Shown here: positions 8,641 through 18,566 of the stretch, one piece after another
Position numbering within the stretch: the first letter of the stretch is position 1
Layout of the letters: each line of letters opens with the position of its first letter
Assembly (NCBI GenBank): GCA_903844155.1
Contig: CAIMSU010000280.1
Location: 1-64,000 of the forward strand
Origin: an uncultured Pseudomonadota bacterium
Lineage (GTDB): Bacteria > Myxococcota_A > UBA796 > SXON01
DNA: 64,000 bases
Direction: 5' to 3'
Translations under genes and position numbers: made by a program
The notes under the pieces: model-generated
The model's input: the letters and a program-made list of their open reading frames with translations, nothing else
What the model was told of the DNA's origin: nothing
The model's database searches: none

Positions 8641-10985
8641 CAGCTCTCCTCCTTGTCGGTGGGTCCAACGGCGGCCTTGCCCAACCGGATGTCGGGGCTG
8701 CGCTTCCACACGGCAAAGTGCCCCCGTTTGAACAGGTTCTTGCCCCGCGCGGCACGACGACCGGCATAGCGCGCGGGTGTCACCACCTCCTCTCGCCCGA
8801 GCGCCGTGTACACACTTGGGCCCAACTTGGGGTCGAGCACGGGCTCGACAGCGAACACCGAGTCCGTCGTGGCCAAAGTCATGGCGACGACGCCCTTCCC
8901 GGCCCCCTTCAACACGCTCACCTCGGCCATGGGGAAGGCGAGCACGTTCCCAAACAGCGACGCGATCGCGACGTGCCCTGTGCCAACGGACACCCAGGCG
9001 TTCACGACGACATCCCGCGGTTCTACGCCTTCTTCGAGCCGCATGTACCGCCGGCCGTTCTTGGTGGACACGTCCTGGAACATCGCGAGGGCCAGGCGCG
9101 CGATGCGTCCGTGAGCGCTGACCGCGACGACGTGGGGGTGCGGCGCGTCCTCGGCCTCCAACGCCACGGTTGGGTCGACTGCCGGGAGCTGCCGCGGGTC
9201 GTTGGACACGACGGCCACGACCGCCTCCTTGTCGGCGAACCCGAAGAAGCGCTGGATCGGGTCCCCAAAGCCGTTGGTCGCCGGGATGGTGTCGACGCGA
9301 AGCGTGTAGGCGCTGCCAAGGTTCGTGTAGAAGGTGATCGTGCTCACCGTGGAGGCGCGAAGGGCCCAACCGACCGTGTCACCCTCCCGGACACGGATCT
9401 TCTCGACACCCGTGACGGAGGCCTGCCGCTTGACATACCCCTGCTGCGTGACCACCACGATCGTGTCCTCCTGCACGATGTAGGCATGCTCGGAGTACGC
9501 CGGCTCGGGCGCGGTCTGCCCGGCCAGCACGGTCCTGCGCGCGACACCGTGCTGCTTTCTCACATCGAGCAGCTCGCTGCGCACCACCCCCCACAACGCC
9601 TCGGCAGACGAAAGGATCGCCCCAAGCTTCTCCGCAGCCGCCCGTTTTTCCGCCAACTCTTCGAGGATCAGGTTGATCTCCAGCCGCGCGAGCTTGTAAA
9701 GCCGAAGCTCCAGGATCGCGTCCACCTGCTCATCATCGAGGCCAAAGCGGTCCATCAGGCGCTCGGCGGCGTCCCGCTTTCCCTCGCTGGCGCGGATGAT
9801 TCGGATCACTTCGTCCAGGATGGGGAAGACCAGCGCGTAGCCTTCCAGGATGTGGATCCGGCGCTGCAGCTCATTGATGTCAAACTCGGTGCGCTTGCGG
9901 ATCGTGTCCCGGCGAAAATCAAGCCAGTACCGCAGTGTTTCGCGCAGGTCCAGCTCGGACGGCGCGCCAACGTCAGGCCGCTCCGTCGGCACCAGCATCG
10001 TGAGGTTCACATGGAATGCGTCCTGCATCTCGGTCTGGCGGTACAGCCACGCGACCGCGGCATCCGCATCTTCAGCGCCGCGAAGCTCCATCACCACGCG
10101 CATCTCATCGCTCGACTCGTCCCGAACGTCGACCAACTGGGGAACCTTGCGCTCACCAATGGCAGCCCCGACCGCCGCCACCCACTTGGACTTCGTCACC
10201 CCAAACGGTAGCGACTTCACGATCACGTAGTGTTTGCGCCCCTTCTGCTCGCGCTCCCAGGTCCCTCGGAGCTTGACCGCACCCCTCCCCTCCGTGTACA
10301 CCGCCAGCAATTCATCCGCGGTGGACGTGATCTCCCCGCCCGTCGGAAAGTCCGGTGCTTTGACCTTTTTCGCCAGGTCCGCGACGGTCGCCTCCGGGTT
10401 GTCGATCAGGTGCACACACGCGTCGATGACCTCCCGCAGGTTGTGGGGCGGGATGCGTGTGGCCATGCCCACGGCGATGCCCTCGACGCCGTTGACCAGC
10501 ACATTGGGGAACTGGGCAGGCAGCAGCACGGGCTCGCTGTGTTGACCGTCGTAGGTCGGCCGGAACGGCACGGTCTGTTGCTTCAACTCGCTCAACAGCT
10601 CGATGGCGATCGGCTGCAGGCGGACCTCGGTGTACCGCATCGCCGCGGCATTGTCCCCGTCCACGCTCCCGAAGTTGCCCTGCCCGTCCACGAGCGGGTG
10701 CAGCAGCGAGAAGTCCTGCGCCATCCGGACCATCGCCTCGTAGATCGCGCTGTCGCCATGCGGATGGTACTTCGCCATCACCTCGCCGACGACGGCCGCG
10801 GACTTGCGGTATCGGGCATCCGGCGTGAGGCGCAGGTTCACGTACATCGCGTAGAGGATGCGGCGTTGGACGGGCTTCAGGCCGTCGCGCACGTCCGGCA
10901 GCGCGCGCGCGGTGATGACCGAGAGCGCGTAGTTGATGTAGCGTTCGCGAACCGCCTCATCGAGGGGGAGATCGACAGGGTCCAT
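8640..10985 (-). CDS. parC: Type IIA topoisomerase cleavage subunit (ParC/GyrA)
   Basis: A 781-residue DNA cleavage-religation subunit. The catalytic tyrosine is Tyr118 in [10 protein letters not shown]. The quinolone-determining helix reads [13 protein letters not shown] with Ser79 and Glu83, the drug-sensitive residues. The C-terminal beta-pinwheel is present, but I see no QRRGGKG-like GyrA box, which favours ParC and a decatenating enzyme. The ATG at 10985 was chosen because homology begins at once with [19 protein letters not shown]. It heads a run with parE, the MopE-like lipoprotein and the MATE exporter. Confidence 0.85.
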   Translation of the reverse strand: MDPVDLPLDEAVRERYINYALSVITARALPDVRDGLKPVQRRILYAMYVNLRLTPDARYRKSAAVVGEVMAKYHPHGDSAIYEAMVRMAQDFSLLHPLVDGQGNFGSVDGDNAAAMRYTEVRLQPIAIELLSELKQQTVPFRPTYDGQHSEPVLLPAQFPNVLVNGVEGIAVGMATRIPPHNLREVIDACVHLIDNPEATVADLAKKVKAPDFPTGGEITSTADELLAVYTEGRGAVKLRGTWEREQKGRKHYVIVKSLPFGVTKSKWVAAVGAAIGERKVPQLVDVRDESSDEMRVVMELRGAEDADAAVAWLYRQTEMQDAFHVNLTMLVPTERPDVGAPSELDLRETLRYWLDFRRDTIRKRTEFDINELQRRIHILEGYALVFPILDEVIRIIRASEGKRDAAERLMDRFGLDDEQVDAILELRLYKLARLEINLILEELAEKRAAAEKLGAILSSAEALWGVVRSELLDVRKQHGVARRTVLAGQTAPEPAYSEHAYIVQEDTIVVVTQQGYVKRQASVTGVEKIRVREGDTVGWALRASTVSTITFYTNLGSAYTLRVDTIPATNGFGDPIQRFFGFADKEAVVAVVSNDPRQLPAVDPTVALEAEDAPHPHVVAVSAHGRIARLALAMFQDVSTKNGRRYMRLEEGVEPRDVVVNAWVSVGTGHVAIASLFGNVLAFPMAEVSVLKGAGKGVVAMTLATTDSVFAVEPVLDPKLGPSVYTALGREEVVTPARYAGRRAARGKNLFKRGHFAVWKRSPDIRLGKAAVGPTDKEES

Positions 10986-11130
10986 GCGGGACCGGGGGGT
11001 CAAGGGGGAGGGGGGACCCGGCGGGAGCCGAGCGGCGGGCCGATCCATGTATCGCGGGAACGCCCGCGAGGGGCCGGTTTTCGCGCCCGATGCTCGGAAA
11101 CGCCCTCTGCGGATCCGAGCGTTTCGCCGG
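10986..11130. other. 145-base intergenic region upstream of parC
   Basis: This spacer lies between parC and the large lipoprotein gene, both on the minus strand. It must hold the parC promoter if parC is not read through from upstream. I see no convincing -35/-10 pair, palindrome or T-tract hairpin. The sequence is GC-rich with G and C runs. Confidence 0.5.
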
Positions 11131-12840
11131 CTACTGCATGTAGACGGTCGCGTCGGTCCAGTACGTGTTGTCGTCGCGCTTTGCATCGCCAGACGCGATC
11201 GTGATGCCGTACAGCGAGGGCAGCGGGAAGCTGATGTCGCCGAGGAGGCTGAGGATGACGTTCACGGGCAGCGCCTGGGCGAGCAGGTTCGTCGTGGCGT
11301 CGTTTGACGCGCCCCAGTCGCTCTCGCGCACGTCCATCACCACCGTCGGCGTGCCGAGCGAGAGGACCAGAGCGCCGTCCTGGATCGTCATGGTCGTGTC
11401 CACCCAGAGGGACATCGCGACGACGATGTGGTTGCCGAGGCCGCCCCCGGGCGTGTCGATGGTGACGAGCAGCTCGGAGACCTGCGCCTGCGCGTTGCCG
11501 TCCGCGCCCTGCACCATGACGGGCGGGAGGGAGGCGACGGTCGAGATCGTGCCGGAGGAGGCCTTCAACAGCACGAGCATGGCCGGGTCGAGCGAACCGT
11601 CGTCTGTGGAGAGGGTCATGTCGAGGATGCCCGCGCGCCAGGCCTGGAAAAGCACCATGTTGAGCAGGTTGTCCGAGAAGCCGGCCGCGATGTCCGCGTG
11701 GGTGTCGACGGTCGGGTCGACACCGGGCGCGCCGAGGTAGCCCGGGTAGGTCTTGGTGCCGCCGTCGTCCATCGCGACGTCCACGCCGAGGCCGATGGCG
11801 AGGCCGTTGTTGTCGATGTCCGCGCTGTTGAAGCTGAAGCCGAGGTCGAGGTTGTGGTTGAGGATGGTCGTCGAGAAGCTGGGGTCGAGGCCGGCGAGCG
11901 TCGAGGAGAGCAGGTCGGGGACCATCGTGGTGATCTTGTCGGTCAGCAGGCTCTCGACGGTGGAGCGGATGGTGTCGACGAGCAGGTAGTCGGTCACGTA
12001 GCTGGGGAGCAGCGAGGTGTTGTAGGCGAAGTCCTTGAGGTCGACCGAGCAGTCCGTCAGCGTGACCGCGATCTTGCCGTCCACGATCCCGACGGTGATG
12101 CTGGCGGTGATGACGGCGCTGGACGCGCTCATTCCGACGTCATCCGGTCCGAAATCGAAGCCGGCGGCGCTGCCGTAGGCGCTCGTGTCGACGACCAGGT
12201 TCGGGAGCGTCGCGGTGAGCGTGAGGAGGCCGCTGGACGGCGTGAGCTTGATGTCTGGCGTGTCGAAGCTGATGGAGGTGATGTCGTCGTTGATGTTCAG
12301 CGCCTCAAAACCGAGCACCGTGTAACTGTCCGTGTAGACGGGGTTCATCGCTGTGACTTGCGCGGTGAGCAGTTCCGGGGTCATGTAATCGGCGACCATG
12401 GTGCCGATCTTGTCGAGGCCGCTCTGGTTCACGCGCGCGAGGAGCGCGTTGTCCACGCCGTTGTCCGGGTTCGCGAACGTCCCGGCGAGCACGCCGTGGC
12501 GCACGAACTGGGTGTCGCCCCGCAGGTCGACGGCGGAGGCTTCGACGACGTTGACGCCGCGGTTGAGGTCGAGCTTGCCCTTCCAATTGTCGCCGGTGCG
12601 CGTGGCGTCCGACGGGCTTCCGCCCGGCGCGAGGTCGATGGCGACGCTCTGCACGTTCTGCGCTGTGCCGGTCACCTCCGTCGATCCCGCCGGCACCCAG
12701 TCGCCCGCGGTCGGCGAGGTGAGGTCGAAGACGGCGTCCGCGATGGTCTCCTGGGGGGTGCCCTTGTCCTGGTTGCAGCCAGCCAGCGCGAGGGAGACCA
12801 GGGCGAGCGGTGCGAGGATGGACAGGATGGACCGGTGCAT
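11131..12840 (-). CDS. Large lipoprotein with Ig-like N-terminus, possible TULIP-type lipid-binding body
   Basis: A 569-residue lipoprotein. The signal ends [10 protein letters not shown], with the lipidated Cys at residue 22. Residues of about 35-120 look like an Ig-like/glucodextranase-type beta-sandwich. The remainder has long amphipathic stretches alternating Thr/Ser and aliphatic residues, plus helices such as [16 protein letters not shown], reminiscent of tubular lipid-binding (BPI/TULIP) proteins. That resemblance is an impression only. The start at 12840 is supported by a signal peptide, a GGAGTCC ribosome site and a promoter candidate at 12861-12890. Confidence 0.65.
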   Translation of the reverse strand: MHRSILSILAPLALVSLALAGCNQDKGTPQETIADAVFDLTSPTAGDWVPAGSTEVTGTAQNVQSVAIDLAPGGSPSDATRTGDNWKGKLDLNRGVNVVEASAVDLRGDTQFVRHGVLAGTFANPDNGVDNALLARVNQSGLDKIGTMVADYMTPELLTAQVTAMNPVYTDSYTVLGFEALNINDDITSISFDTPDIKLTPSSGLLTLTATLPNLVVDTSAYGSAAGFDFGPDDVGMSASSAVITASITVGIVDGKIAVTLTDCSVDLKDFAYNTSLLPSYVTDYLLVDTIRSTVESLLTDKITTMVPDLLSSTLAGLDPSFSTTILNHNLDLGFSFNSADIDNNGLAIGLGVDVAMDDGGTKTYPGYLGAPGVDPTVDTHADIAAGFSDNLLNMVLFQAWRAGILDMTLSTDDGSLDPAMLVLLKASSGTISTVASLPPVMVQGADGNAQAQVSELLVTIDTPGGGLGNHIVVAMSLWVDTTMTIQDGALVLSLGTPTVVMDVRESDWGASNDATTNLLAQALPVNVILSLLGDISFPLPSLYGITIASGDAKRDDNTYWTDATVYMQ

Positions 12841-12860
12841 GAGGACTCCGTTGGAGGGCG

Positions 12861-12890
12861 GAGCTACACGATCCGGCACCCCAATGTCAA
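12861..12890 (-). promoter_or_regulatory. Sigma70-like promoter for the 11131-12840 lipoprotein gene
   Basis: Read on the minus strand, a consensus TTGACA (bases 12890-12885) is followed after 18 bases by TAGCTC (12866-12861). The start codon is 20 bases further on, with GGAG in between. A consensus -35 is rare in such GC-rich DNA. The -10 match is only moderate. Confidence 0.4.
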
Positions 12891-12951
12891 GCGATTCCGG
12901 CGGAATTTCCCGTTTTGCCGTCTTTTTCCGGCGGACGGGGGTTGCGCGGAA

Positions 12952-13779
12952 TCAGCCCTGACCGGGCAGCTCGACCCAGATCCCGCCGGGGATGGTACGC
13001 ACCTCGCCAAGCGTGATCGTCTCGCCGGCTTCGAGGCCGCAGCGAACGGCCGGTGCGAGCTGCCAGTGCGTCGCGTCGCCGGGCGGCGTTGCGCGAACAG
13101 TGGCGCCACGTTTGAGCAGGACGGTCTCTCCGGCTTTGCCGGGAGGGTTACTACCGGCGTAGAACCAGCCAATCGTGCCGGAGCCCTTGCAGGCGGAGGG
13201 GAGGGCGTGCGCGGCGGGCGGGGCGGTTGCGACGGCGGCGACGGCCGCGTACGACGGGGCCTTTGTTGCGGGAGCGGGGGCGCGGGCGACGGGCGCGAGG
13301 GCCGGAGACGATGCCAGCGCGGGAGTCAGCTCGGCGACCTGCGGGGCAACGGGCGCGGCGACGGGGGTGGCGACGCCCTCCGCGGGGGCAGCGGCAGCGA
13401 CGCTTGCCCCCGAATTGGCAGCCGCAGCTCCAGACATTGCGGACGCGACGCCCGACATCGCCACCGCCGAACCAACGACGAACAGGATCGCGACCGCCGC
13501 TGGCACCATCGCCCACGCCCGGCTTCGGGCTCCCGGCGCAAGGCTACGCGCCGCCTCGCGGGCGTTCTCGTCGCCCGGCAGCAACCCGGAGACCCGCGTG
13601 GCCACGTCGTGCACGCGCCCCAGCCGATCCGCGGTCGCGAGCAGGTCCCGCCAGCCATGCGCGCCCATGCCCTGGGGCGTCGGAAGCCCGCAGGCTGCCG
13701 CGACCTCGACTGCGCCGTGGGGCAGCCGACGGGCGTAGAACACCGAGAGTTCGTCGAGGGTGGTGAGGTCGAGGCGCAT
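12952..13779 (-). CDS. Single-pass membrane protein with effector-associated-domain-like N-terminus
   Basis: A 275-residue protein. Residues 1-85 are a compact helical domain (LTTLDELSVFYARRLP ... GWRDLLATADRLGRVHDVATRV ... LPGDENAREAARSL) with the pattern of bacterial effector-associated (death-fold-like) domains, in which a helical bundle ends with a 'W..LL..A...G.....L......P.N' signature. A transmembrane helix follows at about 88-112, then an Ala/Pro linker. A C-terminal region of about 85 residues has two cysteines and SH3-like spacing (GSGTIGWFYAG ... IWVELPG). Such adaptors usually recruit partners in conflict or signalling systems. No partner is next door, and the domain call rests on pattern only. 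Confidence 0.5.
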   Translation of the reverse strand: MRLDLTTLDELSVFYARRLPHGAVEVAAACGLPTPQGMGAHGWRDLLATADRLGRVHDVATRVSGLLPGDENAREAARSLAPGARSRAWAMVPAAVAILFVVGSAVAMSGVASAMSGAAAANSGASVAAAAPAEGVATPVAAPVAPQVAELTPALASSPALAPVARAPAPATKAPSYAAVAAVATAPPAAHALPSACKGSGTIGWFYAGSNPPGKAGETVLLKRGATVRATPPGDATHWQLAPAVRCGLEAGETITLGEVRTIPGGIWVELPGQG

Positions 13780-13808
13780 GGCGGACTCCAGCCAGTTCAG
13801 GCGAAGTC

Positions 13809-13836
13809 AGCATACCATATTGACGCGTCAAGTCAA
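13809..13836 (-). promoter_or_regulatory. Promoter with overlapping palindromic operator for the 12952-13779 gene
   Basis: On the minus strand, TTGACT (13836-13831), a 16-base spacer and TATGCT (13814-13809) form a good sigma70-like promoter about 30 bases before the ATG at 13779. The spacer contains the perfect 12-base palindrome TTGACGCGTCAA (13820-13831), which overlaps the -35 edge and is well placed for a repressor. The stretch is distinctly AT-richer than its surroundings. Confidence 0.5.
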
Positions 13837-13861
13837 CCCTGGTCGGCCGGGCGAGAAATCC

Positions 13862-14233
13862 TCAGGGTGCTCGCGCCTTCGGCAGGCGATCCATGACGAG
13901 CTTCCGGCACTCCTCCGCGGCCCCGCACACGCCGAGCAGCTCGTCCCGGTCCCGGCCCGGCCAGTCGAGCGCACCGCGGACCCATTGCTCCCGGCAGCTC
14001 ATCCCGTCCGCGCCGGTAAGCTCGTCGCAGAGCGTGGTCGCCTCGGCGGCGCCGGGGGCCGCGAGCGCCTCGCGCTCGACGCACGTCCTGTGGATCGCGG
14101 CCTGCCCGACGTACTGAGCGCAGGGGTCGGTCGCCGGCACGGGCCTGGCGTCGGTGCACCCCGAAAGCGGCCAGAGCATGACAGCGGCCACGGCCAGCCA
14201 AACGAGCACGACAGCGGCGAACAGGGGTCTCAT
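13862..14233 (-). CDS. Small Cys-rich lipoprotein of unknown function
   Basis: A 123-residue protein starting at ATG 14233 with a hydrophobic signal ending LWPLSGC (lipidated Cys25). The mature part has five to six cysteines in a spacing like that of the paired small lipoproteins at 57503-57832 and 57852-58181. Such small Cys-rich lipoproteins seem to be a recurring class in this genome. The frame extends upstream to 14371, but those residues overlap the divergent glpK start and look non-coding. Confidence 0.6.
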   Translation of the reverse strand: MRPLFAAVVLVWLAVAAVMLWPLSGCTDARPVPATDPCAQYVGQAAIHRTCVEREALAAPGAAEATTLCDELTGADGMSCREQWVRGALDWPGRDRDELLGVCGAAEECRKLVMDRLPKARAP

Positions 14234-14303
14234 GCACTGGCAGTGCGAGGCCGCGCCGGAGCTATCCATCCATCTCACGCCCTTCGCGGGATAATCCCGC
14301 GCG

Positions 14304-15815
14304 ATGCCGACCCGCACCTCCCCCCTCGCCCCGGGCCGCCCCGCTGACCCCTCGGGCCTCGTCCTCGCCATCGATCAGGGCACGACCTCATCGCGCGCAG
14401 CGCTCGTCGACCACGAGAGCCGCGTCGTCGCCAGTCATAGCGTCGAGTACCCCAACTACTTCCCGTCGCCCGGGCGCGTCGAGCACGACGCCGAGGAGAT
14501 CTGGGGTTCGGTCGCGGGCGCGGTCGGGCAGGTCCTCGCGAACGTCCACCCGAGCCGCATCGTCGCCATCGGCATCACAAACCAGCGCGAGACGTCGCTT
14601 TTCTGGGACGCCGCGACAGGCCGCTCGGCCCACCGCGCCCTTGTCTGGCAGGATCGCCGCACCGCCGCGCGTTGCGAGGAGTTGAAGCAGGCCGGTTGGG
14701 AGGACAAAATTCGCGCCCGGACCGGCCTCGTCATCGACCCGTACTTCTCCGGGACCAAGGCGGAGTGGATGCTCCAGAACGTCCCGGGCGTACGCGAGGG
14801 CGCAGCAACCGGCGCGCTGCGGTACGGCACGATCGACAGCTACATCGCCTGGAAATTGACTGGCGAGCACGTGACCGACCCGTCGAACGCCAGTCGGACG
14901 CTGCTCTACGACATCACCCGGAACCGCTGGGACGACGAGCTGCTCGCGCTCTTCGGCGTGCCCGCAGCGTGCCTCGCCCGCGTTGTCGACAATGCCGGCA
15001 CCTTCGGCGTCACCCGCGGGGTCGGCTTCCTGCCGGACGGCATCCCCGTCGCCGGGCTGGCGGGCGACCAGCAGTCCGCGCTGTTCGGGCAAGCCTGCTT
15101 CGGGTCCGGCGAGGCCAAGTGCACCTACGGAACGGGCGCTTTCCTCCTGATGAACACGGGCACGCGCCCCGTCCCGTCAACCCGCGGCATGCTGACCACC
15201 ATCGGCTGGCGCCTGGGCGGCGAGACCACCTACGCGCTCGAAGGCAGCGCGTTCGTCGCAGGAGCGGCGGTGCAATGGCTGCGCGACGGCTTGGGGATCA
15301 TCCAGAAGTCGTCGGACGTGGAGGCACTGGCGCGGACGGTCGAGGACAACGGCGGCGTGAGCTTCGTGCCGGCGCTGGCGGGCCTGGGGGCGCCGCACTG
15401 GCGGCCAGACGCGCGCGGGCTGCTCTGCGGGCTGACGCGCGGGAGCAACCGCGGGCACATCGCGAGGGCCGTGCTGGAGGGCATGGCGCTGCAGATCGCC
15501 GACATCCTCGGGGCGATGGAGGCCGACAGCGGGCAGCCGCTGAAGGAGCTGAAGGTCGACGGCGGTGCCGCCCAGAACGAGCTGCTGATGCAGTTCCAGG
15601 CCGACGTGCTCGGCGTGCGCTGCGTCCGGCCGACGAACCTGGAGACGACCGCGATGGGCGCCGCGTATCTGGCCGGGCTCGGCGTCGGTTTCTGGCAGAG
15701 CCTGGACGACGTTCGGGACGCGTGGGCGAAGGATCGGACGTTTGAGCCGGGGATGTCGGGCGACGAGCGTGCGAGCCGGCGGGCGAGCTGGGCCGCGGCT
15801 GTGAGTCGGGCGTGA
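14304..15815 (+). CDS. glpK: Glycerol kinase
   Basis: A 503-residue FGGY-family kinase converting glycerol and ATP to sn-glycerol 3-phosphate for lipid synthesis or catabolism. The N-terminal phosphate loop reads LAIDQGTTSSRAALVD. GITNQRET, WQDRRT and the FGGY motifs GLAGDQQSALFGQ and KVDGGAAQNELLMQFQAD are all present. It is full length, with a 17-residue Pro-rich extension before the domain, so a later start cannot be excluded. No glpF or glpD lies nearby. The stop overlaps the GTG of the next gene by 4 bases. Confidence 0.95.
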   Translation: MPTRTSPLAPGRPADPSGLVLAIDQGTTSSRAALVDHESRVVASHSVEYPNYFPSPGRVEHDAEEIWGSVAGAVGQVLANVHPSRIVAIGITNQRETSLFWDAATGRSAHRALVWQDRRTAARCEELKQAGWEDKIRARTGLVIDPYFSGTKAEWMLQNVPGVREGAATGALRYGTIDSYIAWKLTGEHVTDPSNASRTLLYDITRNRWDDELLALFGVPAACLARVVDNAGTFGVTRGVGFLPDGIPVAGLAGDQQSALFGQACFGSGEAKCTYGTGAFLLMNTGTRPVPSTRGMLTTIGWRLGGETTYALEGSAFVAGAAVQWLRDGLGIIQKSSDVEALARTVEDNGGVSFVPALAGLGAPHWRPDARGLLCGLTRGSNRGHIARAVLEGMALQIADILGAMEADSGQPLKELKVDGGAAQNELLMQFQADVLGVRCVRPTNLETTAMGAAYLAGLGVGFWQSLDDVRDAWAKDRTFEPGMSGDERASRRASWAAAVSRA

Positions 15816-16543
15816 GGTTCGGCCTGGGAGCGCTCCTGCTCGCAGCAATCATCGCGGCTTCGACGCCTGCAGTTGCTGGCCCGCCCGTGCCGCCCCCCCC
15901 GGCGACGACGCCGGCACCCGCCCCGGCCCCCGTCTGCGAGCTCGCCGCCAGCGTGGCCGTCCTCGCGACGACCGGGTCAAAGGACGACTACCTCTGTGTC
16001 GCCGGCGACCCGGGCGCGCCGGTCGCGCTCGTGGCCGCGCTGGACGCGCTGCACGGCGACGAAAAGACGGTTGAAGGTCCGAGAAACCGTTACAGCCGCG
16101 CGCTGGCCTTGTGGCTGCTGCAACACGAGGACGACGCCTGGGACCCCATCTTCATCCGCCGCCTCTCCGCCGATGACCGCCGCCTCCTCTCCGACGGCGT
16201 CCACGCCCGCCGCGGCCGGCAATCGCCAGCGCCCGAACACGACGCGATCTTCCGGAACCTCCCCTGGTACCGGCCAGATCCCAACTACAACGACGCGCGC
16301 CTCACGCCCGCGGACAAGGCCCAGATCGCCCTCGCGGACAGACCTCCGCCAGCACCCCTCGCCCCTCCCCCGCCCGAGCCAGAAGCCCACCACGGCGCCA
16401 AAGCCGAGGATGGCGCTACGCCTTCCGCCACGAGCGGGATCTGCGGGTGCTCGGCGCTACAGGGTCGCGACGGCTGGCCGCTCGCTCCGGCCACCGTCCT
16501 CCTCGCTGCGCTCGCCCTGCTTCGTCGCCGGCGTTCCGCTTAA
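15812..16543 (+). CDS. Secreted protein with MYXO-CTERM-like sorting tail
   Basis: A 243-residue protein starting at GTG 15812 in a GTGA overlap with glpK. It has a signal peptide (about residues 1-22), a Pro-rich linker, a helical middle domain (about 45-165) and a second Pro-rich region. The tail has ICGCSAL, then a hydrophobic helix and RRRR, the tripartite pattern of MYXO-CTERM anchors processed in Myxococcota. Function is unknown, and the coupling to glpK may be incidental. Its 3' end overlaps scoB by 4 bases, convergently. Confidence 0.7.
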   Translation: MRFGLGALLLAAIIAASTPAVAGPPVPPPPATTPAPAPAPVCELAASVAVLATTGSKDDYLCVAGDPGAPVALVAALDALHGDEKTVEGPRNRYSRALALWLLQHEDDAWDPIFIRRLSADDRRLLSDGVHARRGRQSPAPEHDAIFRNLPWYRPDPNYNDARLTPADKAQIALADRPPPAPLAPPPPEPEAHHGAKAEDGATPSATSGICGCSALQGRDGWPLAPATVLLAALALLRRRRSA

Positions 16544-17202
16544 TCGACGGCCAAGGCCCGTAAGTTCGCGGCGACCTTGAAAGGCGCCCCGGTCGCCGCC
16601 CGCACCTGGTCGACGGTCAGGTCCGCGGCGATCTCCGTCAGCGTCAACGCGTCCGCCCCCCTGCCGAACGTGAACACGCCGTAGTCGGTGATGAGCAGGT
16701 GGACGCACGCGACACCTGTGAGCGGGAGCGTGCAATTGCGTAGGAGCTTCGCCTCGCCTTTCGCGGTGTGCTCCATCGTCACGACAACCCGGCGGGCGCC
16801 GGCAACGAGATCCATCGCGCCGCCCATCCCCTTCACGAGCTTGCCGGGGATCATCCAGTTTGCGAGGTCGCCCGAGGCGCTCACCTGCATGGCACCGAGG
16901 ATTGTCAGGTCCACGTGACCACCGCGGATCATGCCAAAACTGTCGGCAGAGCTGAAGAAGCTCGCTCCGGGCAGCGCCGTGACGGTCTGCTTGCCGGCAT
17001 TGATGAGGTCAGCGTCGACGGCAGCCTCGCCCGGGAACGGGCCCATGCCGAGGAGGCCGTTCTCGCTGTGGAGCACGATGTCCATGCCGGCCGGGATCTC
17101 GTTGGCGACGAGCGTGGGGATGCCGATGCCGAGGTTCACGTAGTAGCCGTCGCGCAGCTCCTCGGCGGCGCGGCGGACGATGCCATCACGGGAGAGAGGC
17201 AT
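16540..17202 (-). CDS. scoB: Succinyl-CoA:3-ketoacid CoA-transferase subunit B
   Basis: A 220-residue beta subunit of a type I CoA transferase, moving CoA between succinyl-CoA and acetoacetate (ketone body or butanoate metabolism). The catalytic glutamate is Glu47 in [21 protein letters not shown] and [15 protein letters not shown] are also typical. The start at 17202 lies 2 bases after the scoA stop. Other 3-oxoacid substrates are possible, since the family is broad. Confidence 0.9.
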   Translation of the reverse strand: MPLSRDGIVRRAAEELRDGYYVNLGIGIPTLVANEIPAGMDIVLHSENGLLGMGPFPGEAAVDADLINAGKQTVTALPGASFFSSADSFGMIRGGHVDLTILGAMQVSASGDLANWMIPGKLVKGMGGAMDLVAGARRVVVTMEHTAKGEAKLLRNCTLPLTGVACVHLLITDYGVFTFGRGADALTLTEIAADLTVDQVRAATGAPFKVAANLRALAVD

Positions 17203-17204
17203 GG

Positions 17205-17945
17205 TTACTCCTGGCCTTTGGCCGCGCCCGAAGGCGCCAGCACCGTGCGTTTTTCGATCCGCTTCTCGTACTGCTCGCCAACGATGAGGCGCTGCACGAA
17301 AATCCCGGGTGTATGGACCTGATCGGGGTCGATGTCGTCGACCAGCTCCTCGACCTCGGCGATGGTCACGCGCGCGGCCGTCGCCATCATCGGGTTGAAG
17401 TTCCGCGCCGTCGCCCGGTAGACGAGGTTGCCGTGCCGGTCGCCCCGCCATGCCTTCACGATCGCGAAGTCGGCATACAACCCACGCTCCATCACGTAGG
17501 GGCGGGCCGCCGCGCCCTCGCCGAACCACCGGGTGTCCTTCCCGTCTGCCACGACGGTGCCGTAGCCGGTCGCGGTGTAGAACGCGGGAATGCCCGCTCC
17601 ACCTGCCCGGATCCGCTCAGCCAACGTTCCCTGCGGGCAGAGCTCCACCTCCAGCTCGCCGGACATGAACTGGCGTTCGAACTCCTTGTTCTCGCCGACG
17701 TATGACGAGATCATCTTCTTGACCTGCCGCGTCCGTAACAGGATGCCGAGGCCGAAATCGTCGCCGGCGACCCCGCCAACCCCGGCGTTGTTCGAGACGA
17801 ACGTGAGCCCGCGGACGCCCAGCGCGCGGATGGCCAGGATGAGGTTCTCGGGGATGCCGCAGAGCCCGAAGCCGCCGGCCATGATCATCGCGCCGTCGGG
17901 GATGTCGGCGACCGCGGCCGACGCGCTGGGGAGGAGCTTGTCCAT
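17205..17945 (-). CDS. scoA: Succinyl-CoA:3-ketoacid CoA-transferase subunit A
   Basis: A 246-residue alpha subunit, partner of the gene just downstream. The glycine-rich loop [13 protein letters not shown] and SNNAGVGG are characteristic, and [24 protein letters not shown] matches the CoA-binding part. Subunits A and B form a heterotetramer in the cytoplasm. The gene follows rdgB by 9 bases, so the four minus-strand genes from the metallo-beta-lactamase-fold enzyme to scoB may share one transcript. Confidence 0.9.
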   Translation of the reverse strand: MDKLLPSASAAVADIPDGAMIMAGGFGLCGIPENLILAIRALGVRGLTFVSNNAGVGGVAGDDFGLGILLRTRQVKKMISSYVGENKEFERQFMSGELEVELCPQGTLAERIRAGGAGIPAFYTATGYGTVVADGKDTRWFGEGAAARPYVMERGLYADFAIVKAWRGDRHGNLVYRATARNFNPMMATAARVTIAEVEELVDDIDPDQVHTPGIFVQRLIVGEQYEKRIEKRTVLAPSGAAKGQE

Positions 17946-17954
17946 CGCCGCCTG

Positions 17955-18566
17955 CTAACCCGGCAACCCCGCGATCAACGCGCGCAGCGCCTGCCCCCGA
18001 TGGCTGATGGCGTCCTTTTGGACAGGCGAAAGCTCGGCCATCGTGCGACCGGGCGTGGCGTTCGGCAGGAACAGCGGGTCGTAGCCGAAGCCGCCGTCAC
18101 CCCTCGCCGCGAAGGCGATTGTGCCCTCGCAACGGCCCTCAAAGAGCAAGGGTGCAAACCGGGGTTGGCGATGGACCAGGGCCAGGACGCAGCGGAATCG
18201 GGCGGTGCGACGCTCCGGAGATACGCCCGCCAACTCCTCTAGGAGTAACGCCCGGTTTGCCTCGTCGGTCGCCTCGGGCGAGTACCGCTTCGACCACACT
18301 CCGGGCCGACCGCCCAGCGCGTCCACCTCGATCCCGGAGTCGTCCGCCAGAAAGTCGGGGCCGCCGGGGATCCCGTCCTCCATCCAGTCCGCGACGAACT
18401 CCGCTTTCTGTAGGGCGTTCGCCTCAAAAGTGTCGCCGGTCTCAGGGGGGTCGCCCGCGTCCTCCGGGAGCGGACGCCACGAAACGCCGGGCGCCATCCG
18501 CCGGAGCTCCTCGACTTTGTGCAGGTTCCGGCTGCAAAGAACTATCGAGCGCACGCCCCCAGTCAC
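17955..18566 (-). CDS. rdgB: XTP/dITP diphosphatase (RdgB/HAM1 family)
   Basis: A 203-residue house-cleaning pyrophosphatase that hydrolyses XTP, dITP and ITP to monophosphates, keeping deaminated purines out of nucleic acids. Family motifs are in order: SRNLHKVEEL, FLADDSGIEVDALGGRPGVWSKRY, FGYDPLF and SHRGQAL. The start is GTG at 18566, overlapping the upstream stop by 4 bases. Confidence 0.93.
   Translation of the reverse strand: MTGGVRSIVLCSRNLHKVEELRRMAPGVSWRPLPEDAGDPPETGDTFEANALQKAEFVADWMEDGIPGGPDFLADDSGIEVDALGGRPGVWSKRYSPEATDEANRALLLEELAGVSPERRTARFRCVLALVHRQPRFAPLLFEGRCEGTIAFAARGDGGFGYDPLFLPNATPGRTMAELSPVQKDAISHRGQALRALIAGLPG

Noticed and set aside
6679-10985. Assignment as GyrB/GyrA
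   Set aside because: Adjacency, short ATPase subunit and lack of a GyrA box favour ParE/ParC, although gyrase cannot be fully excluded.
11428-13896. 822-codon plus-strand frame
   Set aside because: It covers two minus-strand genes with signal peptides and promoters and has no recognisable domain.
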